A stretch of 64,000 nucleotides of DNA from Tetradesmus obliquus (taxonomy: Eukaryota > Chlorophyta > Chlorophyceae > Sphaeropleales > Scenedesmaceae). A model generated the notes under the pieces. That model was not told the DNA's origin and made no database searches. It was given only the letters and a program-made list of their open reading frames with translations. Of this stretch, positions 35,691-47,400 are shown piece after piece. The translations under genes were made by a program, and so were the position numbers. The first letter of the stretch is position 1. The number at the start of each line of letters is the position of its first letter. The stretch spans positions 6,820,001 to 6,884,000 of the forward strand of contig CP126193.1 of assembly GCA_030272155.1 (NCBI GenBank). The letters run 5' to 3'.

Positions 35691-38361
35691 TCACGCGCTG
35701 GCCTGGTGCTGCTCCTCCCGGCTCATCGCGTGCAGCTCCTGCATCGCCTTGCTGCCGCGCGCACTCACAAACTTCACAATCTCTCCCCTTGTCGTGAGCT
35801 GCTTTGACACTCCACCAGTGCCGTATTTGAGCACTGCCACCTTGAGGCCCTGCTGCACGGGGCTGTTGTTCTTGTCCTTCACGTCGAGCACGTAGGCCTC
35901 CCCTGCAAAGTCTGTGGCGTCCTCCATGTCCGAGAAGATGCCGCCCACAGTGAACAGCGCCACGCTGTGGCCGGTATCGCGGGCAAAGCGGTTGGCCTGC
36001 AGGACAGATGACGGAGGACAGGCAGCACAGCACAGGATGAGCTGACGCGGCACCAGCAACCTATGGAGGAGTGCCGAACGATGTGAGGAGCGTAACGCCG
36101 TGGCCAATATCACTCGCAACGCAGTCGGCTCGCAAAGCAGTTGGCCTGCAAGAACGGCGGCAGCCGGCACAGCAGAAGGATGACAGCCATTACAATGGCG
36201 ACAGACCTGTACGCGAGCACTCGCGCAGCACATACCGGTTTCCTGGAGGCGCAGCACAGTTCATTTTCCTGGAGCCACAGAACCCTCCCCCCCCCCCCCC
36301 CTCCCACACACAAACCACAAACGCACCTCCTGCTGCAGCGCCTCAAATCGCCGCTTGAGTGCATCCAGGTCCATGCTGGAGCCCTCCTGCGGCAAGCTCT
36401 CCTGCTCAGGCGGCACTACAGGGCCCTCCTGCAGCCTCGCGCGCTTCTGCTGCTCTGCCATGTTGCCGCCTGCACTGCCATCGAGCGAGCGCTTCTGTGC
36501 GCCGCCTTGCTGGCCGCCTGCGTTCATGGCTGGGCGGGCACCGGCCCTGCAGAGGGAAAGGAGAGGAGGCGGGAAGCGGAGGATGAATACAAGCAGATGA
36601 GAAAGGCAGCGGGACAACAGCAGTCAGCCAACAGCAACAACGGCATTTCAAGCTGAGTGGGCTGCTGCAAGTGCCACAACCGCACAGCTGCGCACTGCCT
36701 TGCAATACACACGTCGCTTTGCTTGCACTGGTGTGCGCAGCTGCAAACACTGCCCAGCTGTGCGTCCTGCAAGCAAACTGAACTGGCAGCTGCTATGCAT
36801 GCAAACTCACTTCTGCATGCCGCCGCCGCCGCCTGCTTGGAAGCCGCGCAGCTCTTGATGCCTGCAGGCGGCAGCAGCCACAGCAGCAGTCGAATACAAC
36901 ACACCTTTGCAGGAGCTGCACGCACGAATCAGCCCTGGCTGCACGCTACAACGCACACAAACGACAACCGCAGCCGGTGGCAAACAGCAGCGCAAACAAC
37001 CACAAGCAGCATCGCCTATACCTGCCACACAAGGCAGCAACACAGCATCAGCTGCCAACTCCACCGCTGTGCAACGTCAGTACAACACGCGCTGCCAGCC
37101 ACACGCACAGCCGCAGCAGCTCACCCGTGCGCAAAGGTGCAGGCGGCGCCATATCTGCACTGCCCCTCCTTCATAAACTGCTCACACAGCCGCGTGCGGA
37201 AGTGCTGGCCCTTGTCCCCTGTAGAAGCCTTCGGTCCCATCGGCCCTGGGCCACCCATAGGCCCTGGGCCCATGCTGCCACCCATACCACCCCCCATGGG
37301 GCCTGGTGCCATGCCTGGCCCTCCCATGGCTGGGCCGTGTGGGGTCATGATCTTGCCGCTGCCTGTGGGGCGGGGCTGGCTGGGGCCGCCGCCGCCGCCT
37401 GCGCGCAGGTCGACCTCTCCGTGTGCGTATTTGCAGGTGGGGCCGTAGTTGCACTTGCCCTCCATGAACCTGCGCGGATGCGGAGAGAGAGAGGTGCAGC
37501 AGCGGGCGCGTTGAGAGAATTGTGTTGAGTGATGATCCGCAGTGCCTGCGGCATGCAGGCAGTGAAGTATGCATGCAGCGGCAAAGTATGTGAGTGGTGC
37601 GTGCTGGGCTCGTGCTGTGAGTGGTCCATGTGGAGCAGTTTGGGTAGCACTGCTGCCCGGTGCACCGAGCACAGAACCCACAACACAGGAGAACGGCAGA
37701 CTCAAAGACATCCAGCTGCTGCTGGGAGGCATCTGCTACTGCTGTTCTGCCACGGCCCCTGCATACATCCCAAGCTGCCCAGCCAGGCAGCAGGCAGCTC
37801 ACTTGTGGCAGATCTTTGTCTTGTAGAACTTGCCATCTCCCATGGGGCCCTCGCCACCCCCCATGGGTCCCCCACCCATAGGACCGCCACCCATAGGACC
37901 TCCACCCATGGGGCCACCGCTAGGAGGGCCCATGCCCATGCCTCCAGGCGGGCCCATGCCCATTCCACCCATGCCCATACCCATGCCTGGCATCATACCC
38001 ATGCCAGGCATGCCCTGCAAATGAACCAGAACAGCAGGAGGACGACAGGAGTGAGGAGGTGGCACCGGCTGCCGGGAAACTGCTGCCCGGGATAAGGGCT
38101 ACATGAAGGAGATGCAAGAAGACCTTGCGTAAATATTGGATCATTCAATGGCAGAGTACACAGCGGCAGGAGCTGAGCGGATCACTCCAGGCAACACCTC
38201 GCGAGGTCTGAAGAGCTGCCCAGGTCGCTCACCATGCCGTCTGCCATCCCCATCATCATTGGGTTCATTCCCATCATGGGGTTCATGGCCATCATCGGAT
38301 TCATCCCGCCCATGCCTGCGCCACCGCCCATCCCTCCACCCATGCCTCCTCCTTGGTTCAT
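35691..38361 (-). CDS. Tandem CCCH zinc-finger RNA-binding protein
   Basis: Exons on the minus strand: 38361-38233, 38014-37803, 37469-37125, 36861-36811, 36546-36327, 35996-35691 (TGA); 1263 nt, 420 residues, phases consistent. Residues 1-105 are Met/Gly/Pro low complexity (MNPMMAMNPMM, then PMGGG repeats). Finger 1 is CX7CX5CX3H (KTKIC...KYAHG), split by an intron; finger 2 is CX8CX5CX3H (RTRLC...TFAHG). Both have the K/R-T-K/R-hydrophobic-C lead-in of TTP-type fingers, which bind AU-rich single-stranded RNA. The fingers are separated by about 75 Gly/Met/Pro-rich residues, far more than the 18 of animal TTP and closer to plant CCCH proteins. The last ~100 residues (NRFARDTGHSVALFTVGGI...) look folded but I do not recognise them. 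A role in mRNA stability or processing is inferred. The last intron carries a decayed copy of the last exon's start. Confidence 0.85.
36086..36160 (-). repeat. Intronic decayed copy of CCCH gene last exon start
   Basis: On the minus strand GCAGGCCAACTGCTTTGCGAG starts a copy at 36145 of the true exon start at 35996 (GCCAACCGCTTTGCC). Similarity continues for about 45 bp with small indels (GATATTGGCCACGGCGTTACG against GATACCGGCCACAGCGTGGCG). The copy is frame-broken. Offset 149 bp. Confidence 0.75.
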
Positions 38362-38968
38362 AGCTGCTGCGTGTCAGCTACACCAGCAAATCGGAGCAGT
38401 CTAAAGGTTGTACAGTGAACAGATCTGGCGAGTGGTTGCACGCTCAGGTGCAAAGGGTTGTTGCTGGCCTGCTGCACTGTCGCTTCGCACAGGCGTGTTT
38501 GTGAACGTGACTTCACTAATTTCAACCACTCAATGAAGCACCTGATGATGAAAACAAGCTATTGGGGACTAGAATGCAGCACAGGCGTCATCACAGTGGC
38601 AGGAGAGGTGTTAGGTGGGTTCAGGTCCCAGGCACCATAACACAGCACCTCAGGGTGCAGTGTTTGAAGCTTTTTGAAGGGCTGCATACGCGAGATGTGG
38701 CCCACCACCACCAGCATGTTCCATAAACTCGCATGGCGTGACAGGATTCTGCATCTTCAGGTCCCCCCCTTCTGAGAGGTCCTGCTCATCAACATCCCAC
38801 TGCAATCACTCCGTGTGTCAGTCATTTGCAGATCCTGAAAGCTAATACTGTGTCTACGCACACGACATTGCAGAGTTGAATGTCACATTATACAAGTAAC
38901 AAAGGGTTACAAAGGAATTCCTGTTTTCTCGAAGAGAAGAGCACTACTAAACGCTTTGCATGCCCTGG
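38362..38968. other. Spacer between CCCH gene start and Coa1-like gene stop
   Basis: It should contain the CCCH promoter and the 3' UTR of the Coa1-like gene. TGTAA on the minus strand at 38911-38907 lies 58 bp after that stop and is a good poly(A) signal candidate. No exon was recognised. Confidence 0.5.
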
Positions 38969-40010
38969 TCAGCCCTCTTGCACTGGAGGCTGCTGCTGCT
39001 GCGCCTGCTTGCGCCACCCTAACCGCCGCCACCAGCTGCCGCTTGCTTGCCCTGCTTTCTGCTGCTGCTGCACTTGGCAAGGCTGACATCCAGCTGCTGC
39101 TGCTACTGCTGCTGCTGCATGGCCTGCCTGCCCTTGCTGCTGCTCCTGCCTGTGCTCTGGCAGCAGGCTCCTGGCCTGCACCAGCCCTCCTTCACTAGGC
39201 ACCATTGCCTGGCAGCTCAACACCTGCCACGTGCCAGGCCCCAGTATGTTATATAACACGTTAGATTTGTAGCCTGGCTGCCTGCCCGCTTTCACTGCTA
39301 TGTCGGTGACGCCTTTTGTGCCTTTCAGCTGGAAGGTGCAGTGCGCCACTTTGTCTCGATGACTGAAAGCCAGTGTGGCATCATACCAGGAGCCAGTTGT
39401 GTAGGGGTAGCCAACAATCTGCGGGGCAAGCACCGGCAAGAGATGTTGGGCGAGTGGCATGCATGCAGTGTTGAGTGAAAATGAATGTGAACAGAATGCC
39501 CTGCAGCTGTTGTGCGCTGGATGCCATAGCTTGAGCACAGCGGTGTTTACACCAGTGTCGCCGCGCTATGTACTGCTTGCAGTACCCAACCACCTCAGAG
39601 CAAAGACATGGCATTGTGCATCACAAGCTACTCGATGAAAAAGGGGAAGCGGGTTGCTGCATGTGGATCACATCTATTGAGGCCTGCTGCTACACATGGA
39701 GGCCTGCTGCTGCCGCGGCTGCACATGCATCAGCCTGCGTGTTTGCGGCGCACATCGCATCAAGGAATGTGTTTCAAGAAAAAAAGCACAAGACAGCATT
39801 TGCAAGATGCGCTGCTGCCACACTCGTGGCCGCTGCAGCACCCCAGCCCACCTGCGGTATGTCTGGGTCTGCCGCCACCAGCAGCATCGCCTGGCTGTGC
39901 AGCCTGTTGTATACCATGAGGTCACTGGCAGTGTCCCCTGCAAGGTACAAGATGCCACCCAGAGCCAGCCCGCCAAGGCCACTGCGCACCACTGCGCTTG
40001 CCGTGCCCAT
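38969..40010 (-). CDS. Small membrane-anchored protein, Coa1/Tim21-like
   Basis: Exons on the minus strand: 40010-39852 and 39418-38969 (TGA); 609 nt, 202 residues, phase 0 junction. An N-terminal hydrophobic segment (GLGGLALGGILYLAGD) is followed by about 90 residues with IVGYPYTTGSWYDATLAFSH, AHCTFQLKGTKGVTDIAV and ILGPGTWQVLSCQAM. An Ala/Gln-rich tail follows. The layout, one membrane anchor then a small beta-rich domain with a GxxG-type central strand, resembles Coa1/Tim21-like mitochondrial inner-membrane proteins involved in cytochrome oxidase assembly or import. The match is by eye and modest. The ATG at 40010 lies just after a (CAG)n/(GCA)n stretch. The open frame continues upstream for about 70 codons of Ser/Ala/Gln repeats but without ATG, so an additional 5' exon carrying a targeting peptide is possible. 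Confidence 0.6.
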
Positions 40011-40021
40011 TTGTACCCCTG

Positions 40022-40094
<73 letters not shown>

Positions 40095-40319
40095 GATGCG
40101 TCGCGCTGCACTGGAGGAGCTGTGGCTGTGCTCTGTTTGCTGCTGCTGTTGTGTGCTATGCAACAGAGGCTGGCAGCCACAGAAGATTGTTCCCGCTGCT
40201 GTGCTGGGGGTTCAAGCGCGGGTCGGGAGCCAGAGGGAGTGTGGAACAGACTGCTGCAGCCCTGCAAGCAAACACAACGAGAGCGAAAATGGCAGGTTTG
40301 TTTCATGTTGCTGGCGCTA

Positions 40320-40355
<36 letters not shown>

Positions 40356-40547
40356 ATGTGGTATACGTTGCTGACAAAATGAGCTGTTGAGCACGTGGTG
40401 TGCTATTTGACCCAATGAAGGACAAACATATCCAGCTGCTGTTGCTGGTGACAATTTAGTTCGTGCAGCAGGTAGGGCAAGGGCGATGCTGCTTCAGTTG
40501 CAAGTATATGATTGCTTCTGCTATTGCTGGTGCTGCTGGTGCTGCTA

Positions 40548-40590
<43 letters not shown>

Positions 40591-41429
40591 ATCGACACCA
40601 CCACGAAGCTGCTGAAAATCACCTTGCAGCATTCACGAAAGTGCCCTTGTGCAAGACTCCGGGCGTAGTGACCCAGCGACTACAGCGAGGCACTGCCACA
40701 GGCTGCAGATGGCGACGAGCCTGTGATGTAAACGACCAGCAAAAGTATCATTCAGCAAAGGTAGGCAATTGTCTTTGGAACGTTTGCAGCGGGATGCGCT
40801 GAGTTAAAAGCAATAACCCTGCCTGTGACAATCTGGGCTGGGTCAAACCACAAGCCCTGGCAAAGTTTTCAGCCTGAGGTGTGCTCAGCATCCTGCACAA
40901 CAACATCCACACATTGCATCTCATCGTTACATCCCAAGCTCCTGTCTGGCCGCAGTATCTCAAAATTGCAGACAGGTTCCAGCGATCCTGCCGTTGAACT
41001 TCCATACCGGTAGTGTGCACTGCAGCTGCTTAACACGTATCATTGTGCCAAGTAGTACCTGATGCGCTGCGTGTGCTGCTGCTACTGCTGTCGTTTCTCG
41101 TTCATAAACAAGCACCGATGCTTCAAGCCAGTGATGGATCACTGCAGTGCACCTGGTGCACGCCTGCATCCAGGTACAAGTAACAGCTGTTACATTTTCA
41201 AAAGCCTGCCACGCACGGGATGCGGAAGTGGGCGTCTGACATTGTTTGAAGGTTAATGTACATACGGTTTTCTCATGTTGCACCACGGACGTCTTCCCAT
41301 TGTTGTGCAGCGGTGGTCATGCGTTCCTCTGTCGCCCTGCATCATACTAACGCCTTGCATGTCGATCAAAGTTAATTGAATAGTTGAAACTGCAACTTCG
41401 AAACCACGTCGGGAACCTTGTGCGGTGTG
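40011..41429. other. Divergent intergenic region rich in CTG runs
   Basis: It separates the minus-strand Coa1-like gene from the plus-strand CAP-G2 gene. CTG runs lie at 40023-40093, 40321-40352 and 40551-40591. The first may be 5' UTR or upstream coding sequence (CAG/GCA on the minus strand). No exon was supported. Confidence 0.5.
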
Positions 41430-44400
41430 ATGGACGTAGAGAAGTTGAAGGACCTGGATGTTGCTGCCTTCGTTGGTACACACGGCAAATATGTACGCAC
41501 TCAGCTTTGAACTTAAAAGCATAGCTGTTTGGACTGGCTGTGGCTGACTTGCAGCTGAACTGCACCCACAGGACTCTGATGACCTGAAGGAAAAGCTCAG
41601 CAGCTGCACCAGAGCTGTGCTGGTGCAGTTTGCAGATGCCTTGCTGATCCAGGCAAGTAGTACGGCACTCACACATCTCCAACATGCATCATCTGGTTTA
41701 CAGGTGGCCACCCTTATGTGCATGCGGTCGGTGCCTTGACGAAGCAACAACATCAGGGGAATGTCAGCAACTGACATCAGCAACCACAACACATGTTCAG
41801 TGCTGTTGCAATGCTGCATGTTTGCGCCAGGTGAATGCAGCATTGGAGCAGCTGCAGGACTGCCTGCCTGAGGAAGGGGAGGACTTTGATGAAGCCAAGA
41901 CAGAGCCGCTGGTGAGCACGTGCAGTATCTGTGACCCCTGCCCACGCCAGCCATACAGCACACGGCCCTATCTGCCGGGGGCAGACATTGGCGCGGCAGC
42001 TCATGCATCCCACTGTCTGCAATGTGTCGGCCAGGTGCTTGCTCGGTGAGCTCAGAATAGTGCGCAGCAGCATTGGCAGTTCAGTAAAGCATGAATTCAC
42101 CTGCTCACTGCTGCCTGGTTGTGCTGCATGCAGGAAGCTGCGCTGGCGGCGCTGCGGCTGGCAGCGCTGCTTTGCACAGATGCGCTGCATGAGTGTCATG
42201 CCAACCCTCCTGACGCGCTGTGCTCAGCAGCAATCATGCTGCACGACCATGCACTGCTGGTGAGCAACTGTTAAACAACAGGCTGTTTGTGACACATGCA
42301 ATTGTCTTCCTGTACACCCCCCCATGTTTTGGAAGCGCGCAACAGCACCTGTTGCGTCATGACAAGGGTGGTATCTGCAAGCAGGAATGCGGACTGTGTG
42401 CAAGATGCACTTGTGTGCAGCCATCTTAATACACGATGGTGGCCGGCAGTATGTCAGTAGCTCCCAGCCTTCTTTAGCTGAGCTGTTGCAAGCATAGTGC
42501 CGTGCTCACTGCGGCTTGCTGCTGCTGTGCTGTGTCTGCAGGAACTGGGCGATGCGCGGCCAGATGTGCAGGACGCAGTCGCAAAGCTGTGCTGCACCTG
42601 GTGGCAGTACGGCGCAGAGAACAGGGAGTTCCTGGTGTCGCAGACGCTGCCTTTCCTGCTGGTGGGTGGCTGCAATAACAGCAGACTGTTTTGCTGCAGC
42701 TGCTGGCTCAACAAGTGGTGTATCAGAGATGTAGCTGTTTCCAGACTGGCCATCTAGCTAAGGGCAAAGAATGCTCTGTGCACTTCAGGAAAAGCTGCTG
42801 CAGCAAGTGCTGCGCATCCTCATGCTGCTGCTCTGCTATTGAATCAACAAGGATCTGAACCTGCTGTTCATGTGCCTGTGTGTGGCCAACACCACTGCCT
42901 GAGCAGTTGCGTGCCATCAGCAGCAGCAAGGCTGCGCATGTGAAGGCCTGCCACGCAATGCGTGGTGCACTGGAGCTGCTGGATTTTGAGGATGCATCCA
43001 TCAACGACATGAAGCGCATGCTGCTGCAGGTATGGCTTTGCTCAGCAACATCAGCAGCGGCAGCAGAACTGCGGACAGGTCACGCGACATGCACATGCAC
43101 TGCAACCGCAGCAGCAACCTTGTGAGAGCTATGCGCTCTGAATGCGTGCTCGCGCGGTGGTTCGTGATTGATGTTTCTTTCTTCTGTCTGTACTGCTTGG
43201 TTGCATACACTGCATGTCGTCGCTGCTGCTCCTGCTGCGCTGATGGCGACGAGCTCTGGTGCCCATGTGTTCTGTGTGCCTGCTGCACTGTGCTGCTTCA
43301 GGCTGCAATCTGCCCTGCCTTTGTGAGGCGCCCAGAGGGCCGCAAGTTCCTGGCCTGCCTGCTGACAGTGCACCCCAGCATGGTTCAGGAGATGACCTCA
43401 GTCATCCGCAACCAGGTGCGGCATGTCAGCTGCAGCAGCAGATCATGCAGCAGCAGCGGACGCAGCAGCAGCGGTGGCAGGCGCACCCATCACAGCAGCA
43501 GCTGCAACTGAGCAGTCTCCATAGTGCATCACCATTGAAAGTGCTCCGTGCAATCCACAGCACTAGCGTGCAGGATGCCTCTGCAGCATCTACTGCAGTT
43601 GTCGCTGTCTGCACAGAACCCCTCTGCATTACATGTACTGCACCGCATGATGCTGCAGATCCCTGCTGGGCGGCGCTCTGTGCTGGATGCGTATGGTGAG
43701 GTCATCCTGCGCGGCTGGAGGGAGGCTGTGGGGCCCTGCCTGGCTGAGATCGAGACCAACCTCATCCAGGTGTGCGCGCAGAATGAACCTGACCACAGCA
43801 CAGAAAAGCAGAAGCAACAGCCACCTAGCGCAAGCGTCAAGGTGGAAGCACAGCAGCAGTTGCTGAATTCATCAAGTACCGTCTGGGCTGCCTGCACACG
43901 CGACCCGTCATCAGCATTGCTAGCAGCTGATGAACTACAACGTGCAGGCGCCGATGGTCACACACTGACAAGAGCATCTCCTGCTGGCACGGCATCTGCT
44001 GCTGCAGAACCTCATGAACGCAGCGCTGCACGGCTCCGGTCAGGCGCTGGTGGCCAACATCCGCCGCGTGCTGGGCGAGCTGCATCGCTGCAAGCGTCTG
44101 GGCGGCGCTGGCAGCGTGGACGCAATGCTTGTGCGGCTGTACGAGCCGATCCTGTTCAGGGCGCTGTCAGCCGCCAATGCAGGCGTGCGCCGCAACGCGC
44201 TGGAGCTGTTGCTGGATGCTTTCCCGCTGCTGGTAAGTGATGCGGGGCAAATCATGCTGCAAGCAAGTGTGCCGCACGTAACCTCTTTCCAAGGTGTTTG
44301 AGCTCCCTGCCTCCATGCAACTGCACAAACCATTCGGCCGCAGCGTCTGTGCTCCTTCCTACTATCACACCCCCTCGCCTGACCACCTGACTGTGCAAGT

Positions 44401-47400
44401 TTGCAAGCGCAACCCCGTGTCTCTTCCAAGCACTCTCATCTCATCACACCACCGACACCGCCACTGCTGCCGCCACTCCTATCACTGCCGTCCCTCAGGA
44501 CCCCGAGGCTTCCACGGAGGAGCAGGACGAGCTGCTGGTGCGCCAGTTCCAGGCGCTGTCGGACGGCCTGACCGACGCCTGCCCCAGCGTGCGCGTGGTG
44601 GCGGCGCAGGGCATTTGCGGAGTGCTCAACCTGTACTGGGAGATCATCCCTAGTGCAACCACCGCCGGCTTTGTGTCGCGCTTGACGAGTGAGCCTGGGC
44701 AGCTGCGCCATGGCTAAGCACACACATAGAAAGATATCATCACATGAATTGCGCGCCGCTTCACCAGTGCAGCTTAAGACTGTGCTCATGCGCAGCCACA
44801 GCTGCTTGCAGCTGGCATGGCTGCGGCGGAGCTGATGTTTGGCTGCTGGCCGCTGTTTGTAGCTCAGCGTATGTGCGGTAGCCACGTCCTGGCCAACACA
44901 CATTGTGACGTTTGCGTCCTGCAGGCCAGCTCGCGTTCGATGCTGCGATGCCTGCCGTGCGTGTGGCAGTGCTGGAAGGGCTGCAGCTGCTGGTGGACAA
45001 CCAGCACGCACAGCCGGTGCTCAGCGTGAGTGACATTCTGACTGATCCGCTTAGGTGTGGTAGCCAGCCCAGTACTCGCTGCGTTACTAGGTGTGCCTTG
45101 CTTCTACCAATGGGTGCAACGTTTTCTCGACTGCAGTGTCCAATCTGAATGGGGCTGGCATCAAGTTGAAGCGCTGCTGCTGCTGTGCTGTTTATGTCCT
45201 GCAGAAAGCCCTGCCACAGCTGGCGCCTGTGATGTGGGACCCCTCGCCCCGTGTGAGGGAGGCGATGGCAGACCTGCTGCTGTGCATCTCGTGAGTGACC
45301 TCTGGTGTTGCTGCCCTCTCTTTAGCGCTTTGTGTGATGCATGCTTACTTGGCACCAGCAAGCAGACAGTAGCACAATATATAACCTACTGGTAATTGCA
45401 GCACCCGCCACAAGTCAAGCGCAGGCCTGAGCAGCATTTGCATGCTGTGTGTCAGCTAAGCCTCAACACGGCATCACAACGTTTGCAATGCCAGACACAA
45501 ATCGTCTCTTCAACATTTGCATGCATGTGATTGCTTGCAGGACGAGCCGCGGGCTGCACTTCTGGGAGGTTGTGCCGCTGGAGGTGCTGCTGGAGCAGCT
45601 GGTGGGCGCAGGCGCAGCAGCGCCCGGCAGCAGCAGCGTGGCGCAGAAGCTGCACCAGCTGCTGGTGCCCAGCTACTTCCCAAACCCTCAGGAGGGAGCG
45701 GTGAGCGCTGCCTGCTGCACAGTAACAGTTGAAGTGAACAGCTGAAGACAATTGCCAGTGATTAGTTGCTGATGCATGTATGGCTGGAGGGCGCTCCACT
45801 GCCCACGAAGGAACTTGGACTCGACCGTGCCCCTTGGCTCAAGTCACGTCCAACAAGCACAACACGGCCGTGTCGCACCACGTCTGCTGCATCTCAGCAG
45901 ACACACACTTCTGTACGCACAATGCTGACCACAACACACCACGCACGCTTGTCCATGCTGCTGTTGCACCCGTGCTTGCAGGCGCGCATTGCTGCGCTGC
46001 TCAAGGAGAATCCTGCTGCTGGTCAGTCCTTCTGCAGGATGCTGGTGGCACCCTTCATACACTACATGGACAGCGGCAAAGGTGGGGAGCCTCGACTAAA
46101 TGACATAGTAGGGAGGGCGCAAGCAACACTCACAGCACCCAACATGGCTGCAAACGTAAATGAGCATCCGCTCTGCGGCTAATGGCTTGCATCATATTCA
46201 CAGCAGTAGCAGTGACTTGGGATCCCAGATGTCGCCCTTACCTGCGCAACGTTTTGTTGTTGCCGTGCATGCCTATGTTTCTCATCCTGCGCAGGCTCGC
46301 ACCAGGTGCAGGTGCCTCTGGAGGACATCCTGCAGCTGGCCAGCTGCCTGATGAGCCACCTGCTGCAGCACCCGCCGGTGCCAGACGCGCGCAGCCCCCC
46401 ACGCAAGCAGCGCAACCGTGGGACAGGGGGCGGCAGGGATGCAGCTGCTGATGGCACAGAAGGGCGGCCATCCACAGCAGCTGGTGGGTCGGCATGGTGG
46501 CGCGAGATGCAGTGCTTTCAGGTTGTTCCCGAGCGATGTTCAACATGCTGGTGTGCCTCATAGTGTTGATCGCTTACTACGCATCACGCGTCCAAATGGC
46601 TCGAGTGCAAGTCACTGCTGTGGCTGCCGCTGCATCTCTGTCGGTATACGCAGGCCGTGGCGGCCGCGGCAAGAGGAAGAAAGCTCCGGCACCAGCCGCT
46701 GCTGCAGGCAGCAGTGCAGCAGCTGGCGCTGATGCAGAGGTGCCAGAGGAGGAGCAGGAGGTCGATGTGATGGCGGTTGGCGTGCAGGAGGAGTCTGTTG
46801 ACAGCTGGCAGGCGCTGCTGGCAGGCCTTGCTGAGATCTGTGCTGGCATCGGCATGGCACTGCAGCACGAGCTCTGTGAGTGGCGCTGACAGCCCTGGCA
46901 TGATCCAGATTGCTTCTTTGGCAGCGGCTGCCTGTCGCTTACGCATACAGTTCCAGGGTATGATGCCTGTAGGTGCAACCCAACTGCTTCGGCATTGTAC
47001 AGCTGCCCAACAGCATTTGCACCTACACCTGCTCCAGCAAGTCAGCTATAGACAGCCTGTAGTGTATGCTCAGGGCTGGTTACTGCCACATCTGTTGCCG
47101 CAGGCGACGAGCAAGATGTGCAGGGCCTGTTCAGCGAGGCATCCCTGCAGCAGCTGCTGACAGGCTGCCCAGGTGCAATAGCAGAGCGCTGTGTGTGGCG
47201 CATCGCTGAGGCACTGCCCTGCCTGGCTGCAGCGCGCCACCTGCTGCTCAGCAGGATGCAGCTGCTGGCCTCCGGGCAGCTACTGCCAGAAGGGCTGGAC
47301 GCTGCAGCGGCTGCAGCAGCAGCAGTGTTTGGTGCTGGCAACGCAGCAGGTGCAGCCGGCAGCAGCGCAGCGCTGGCAGCTGCTGCAGCGGACGCAGCAG

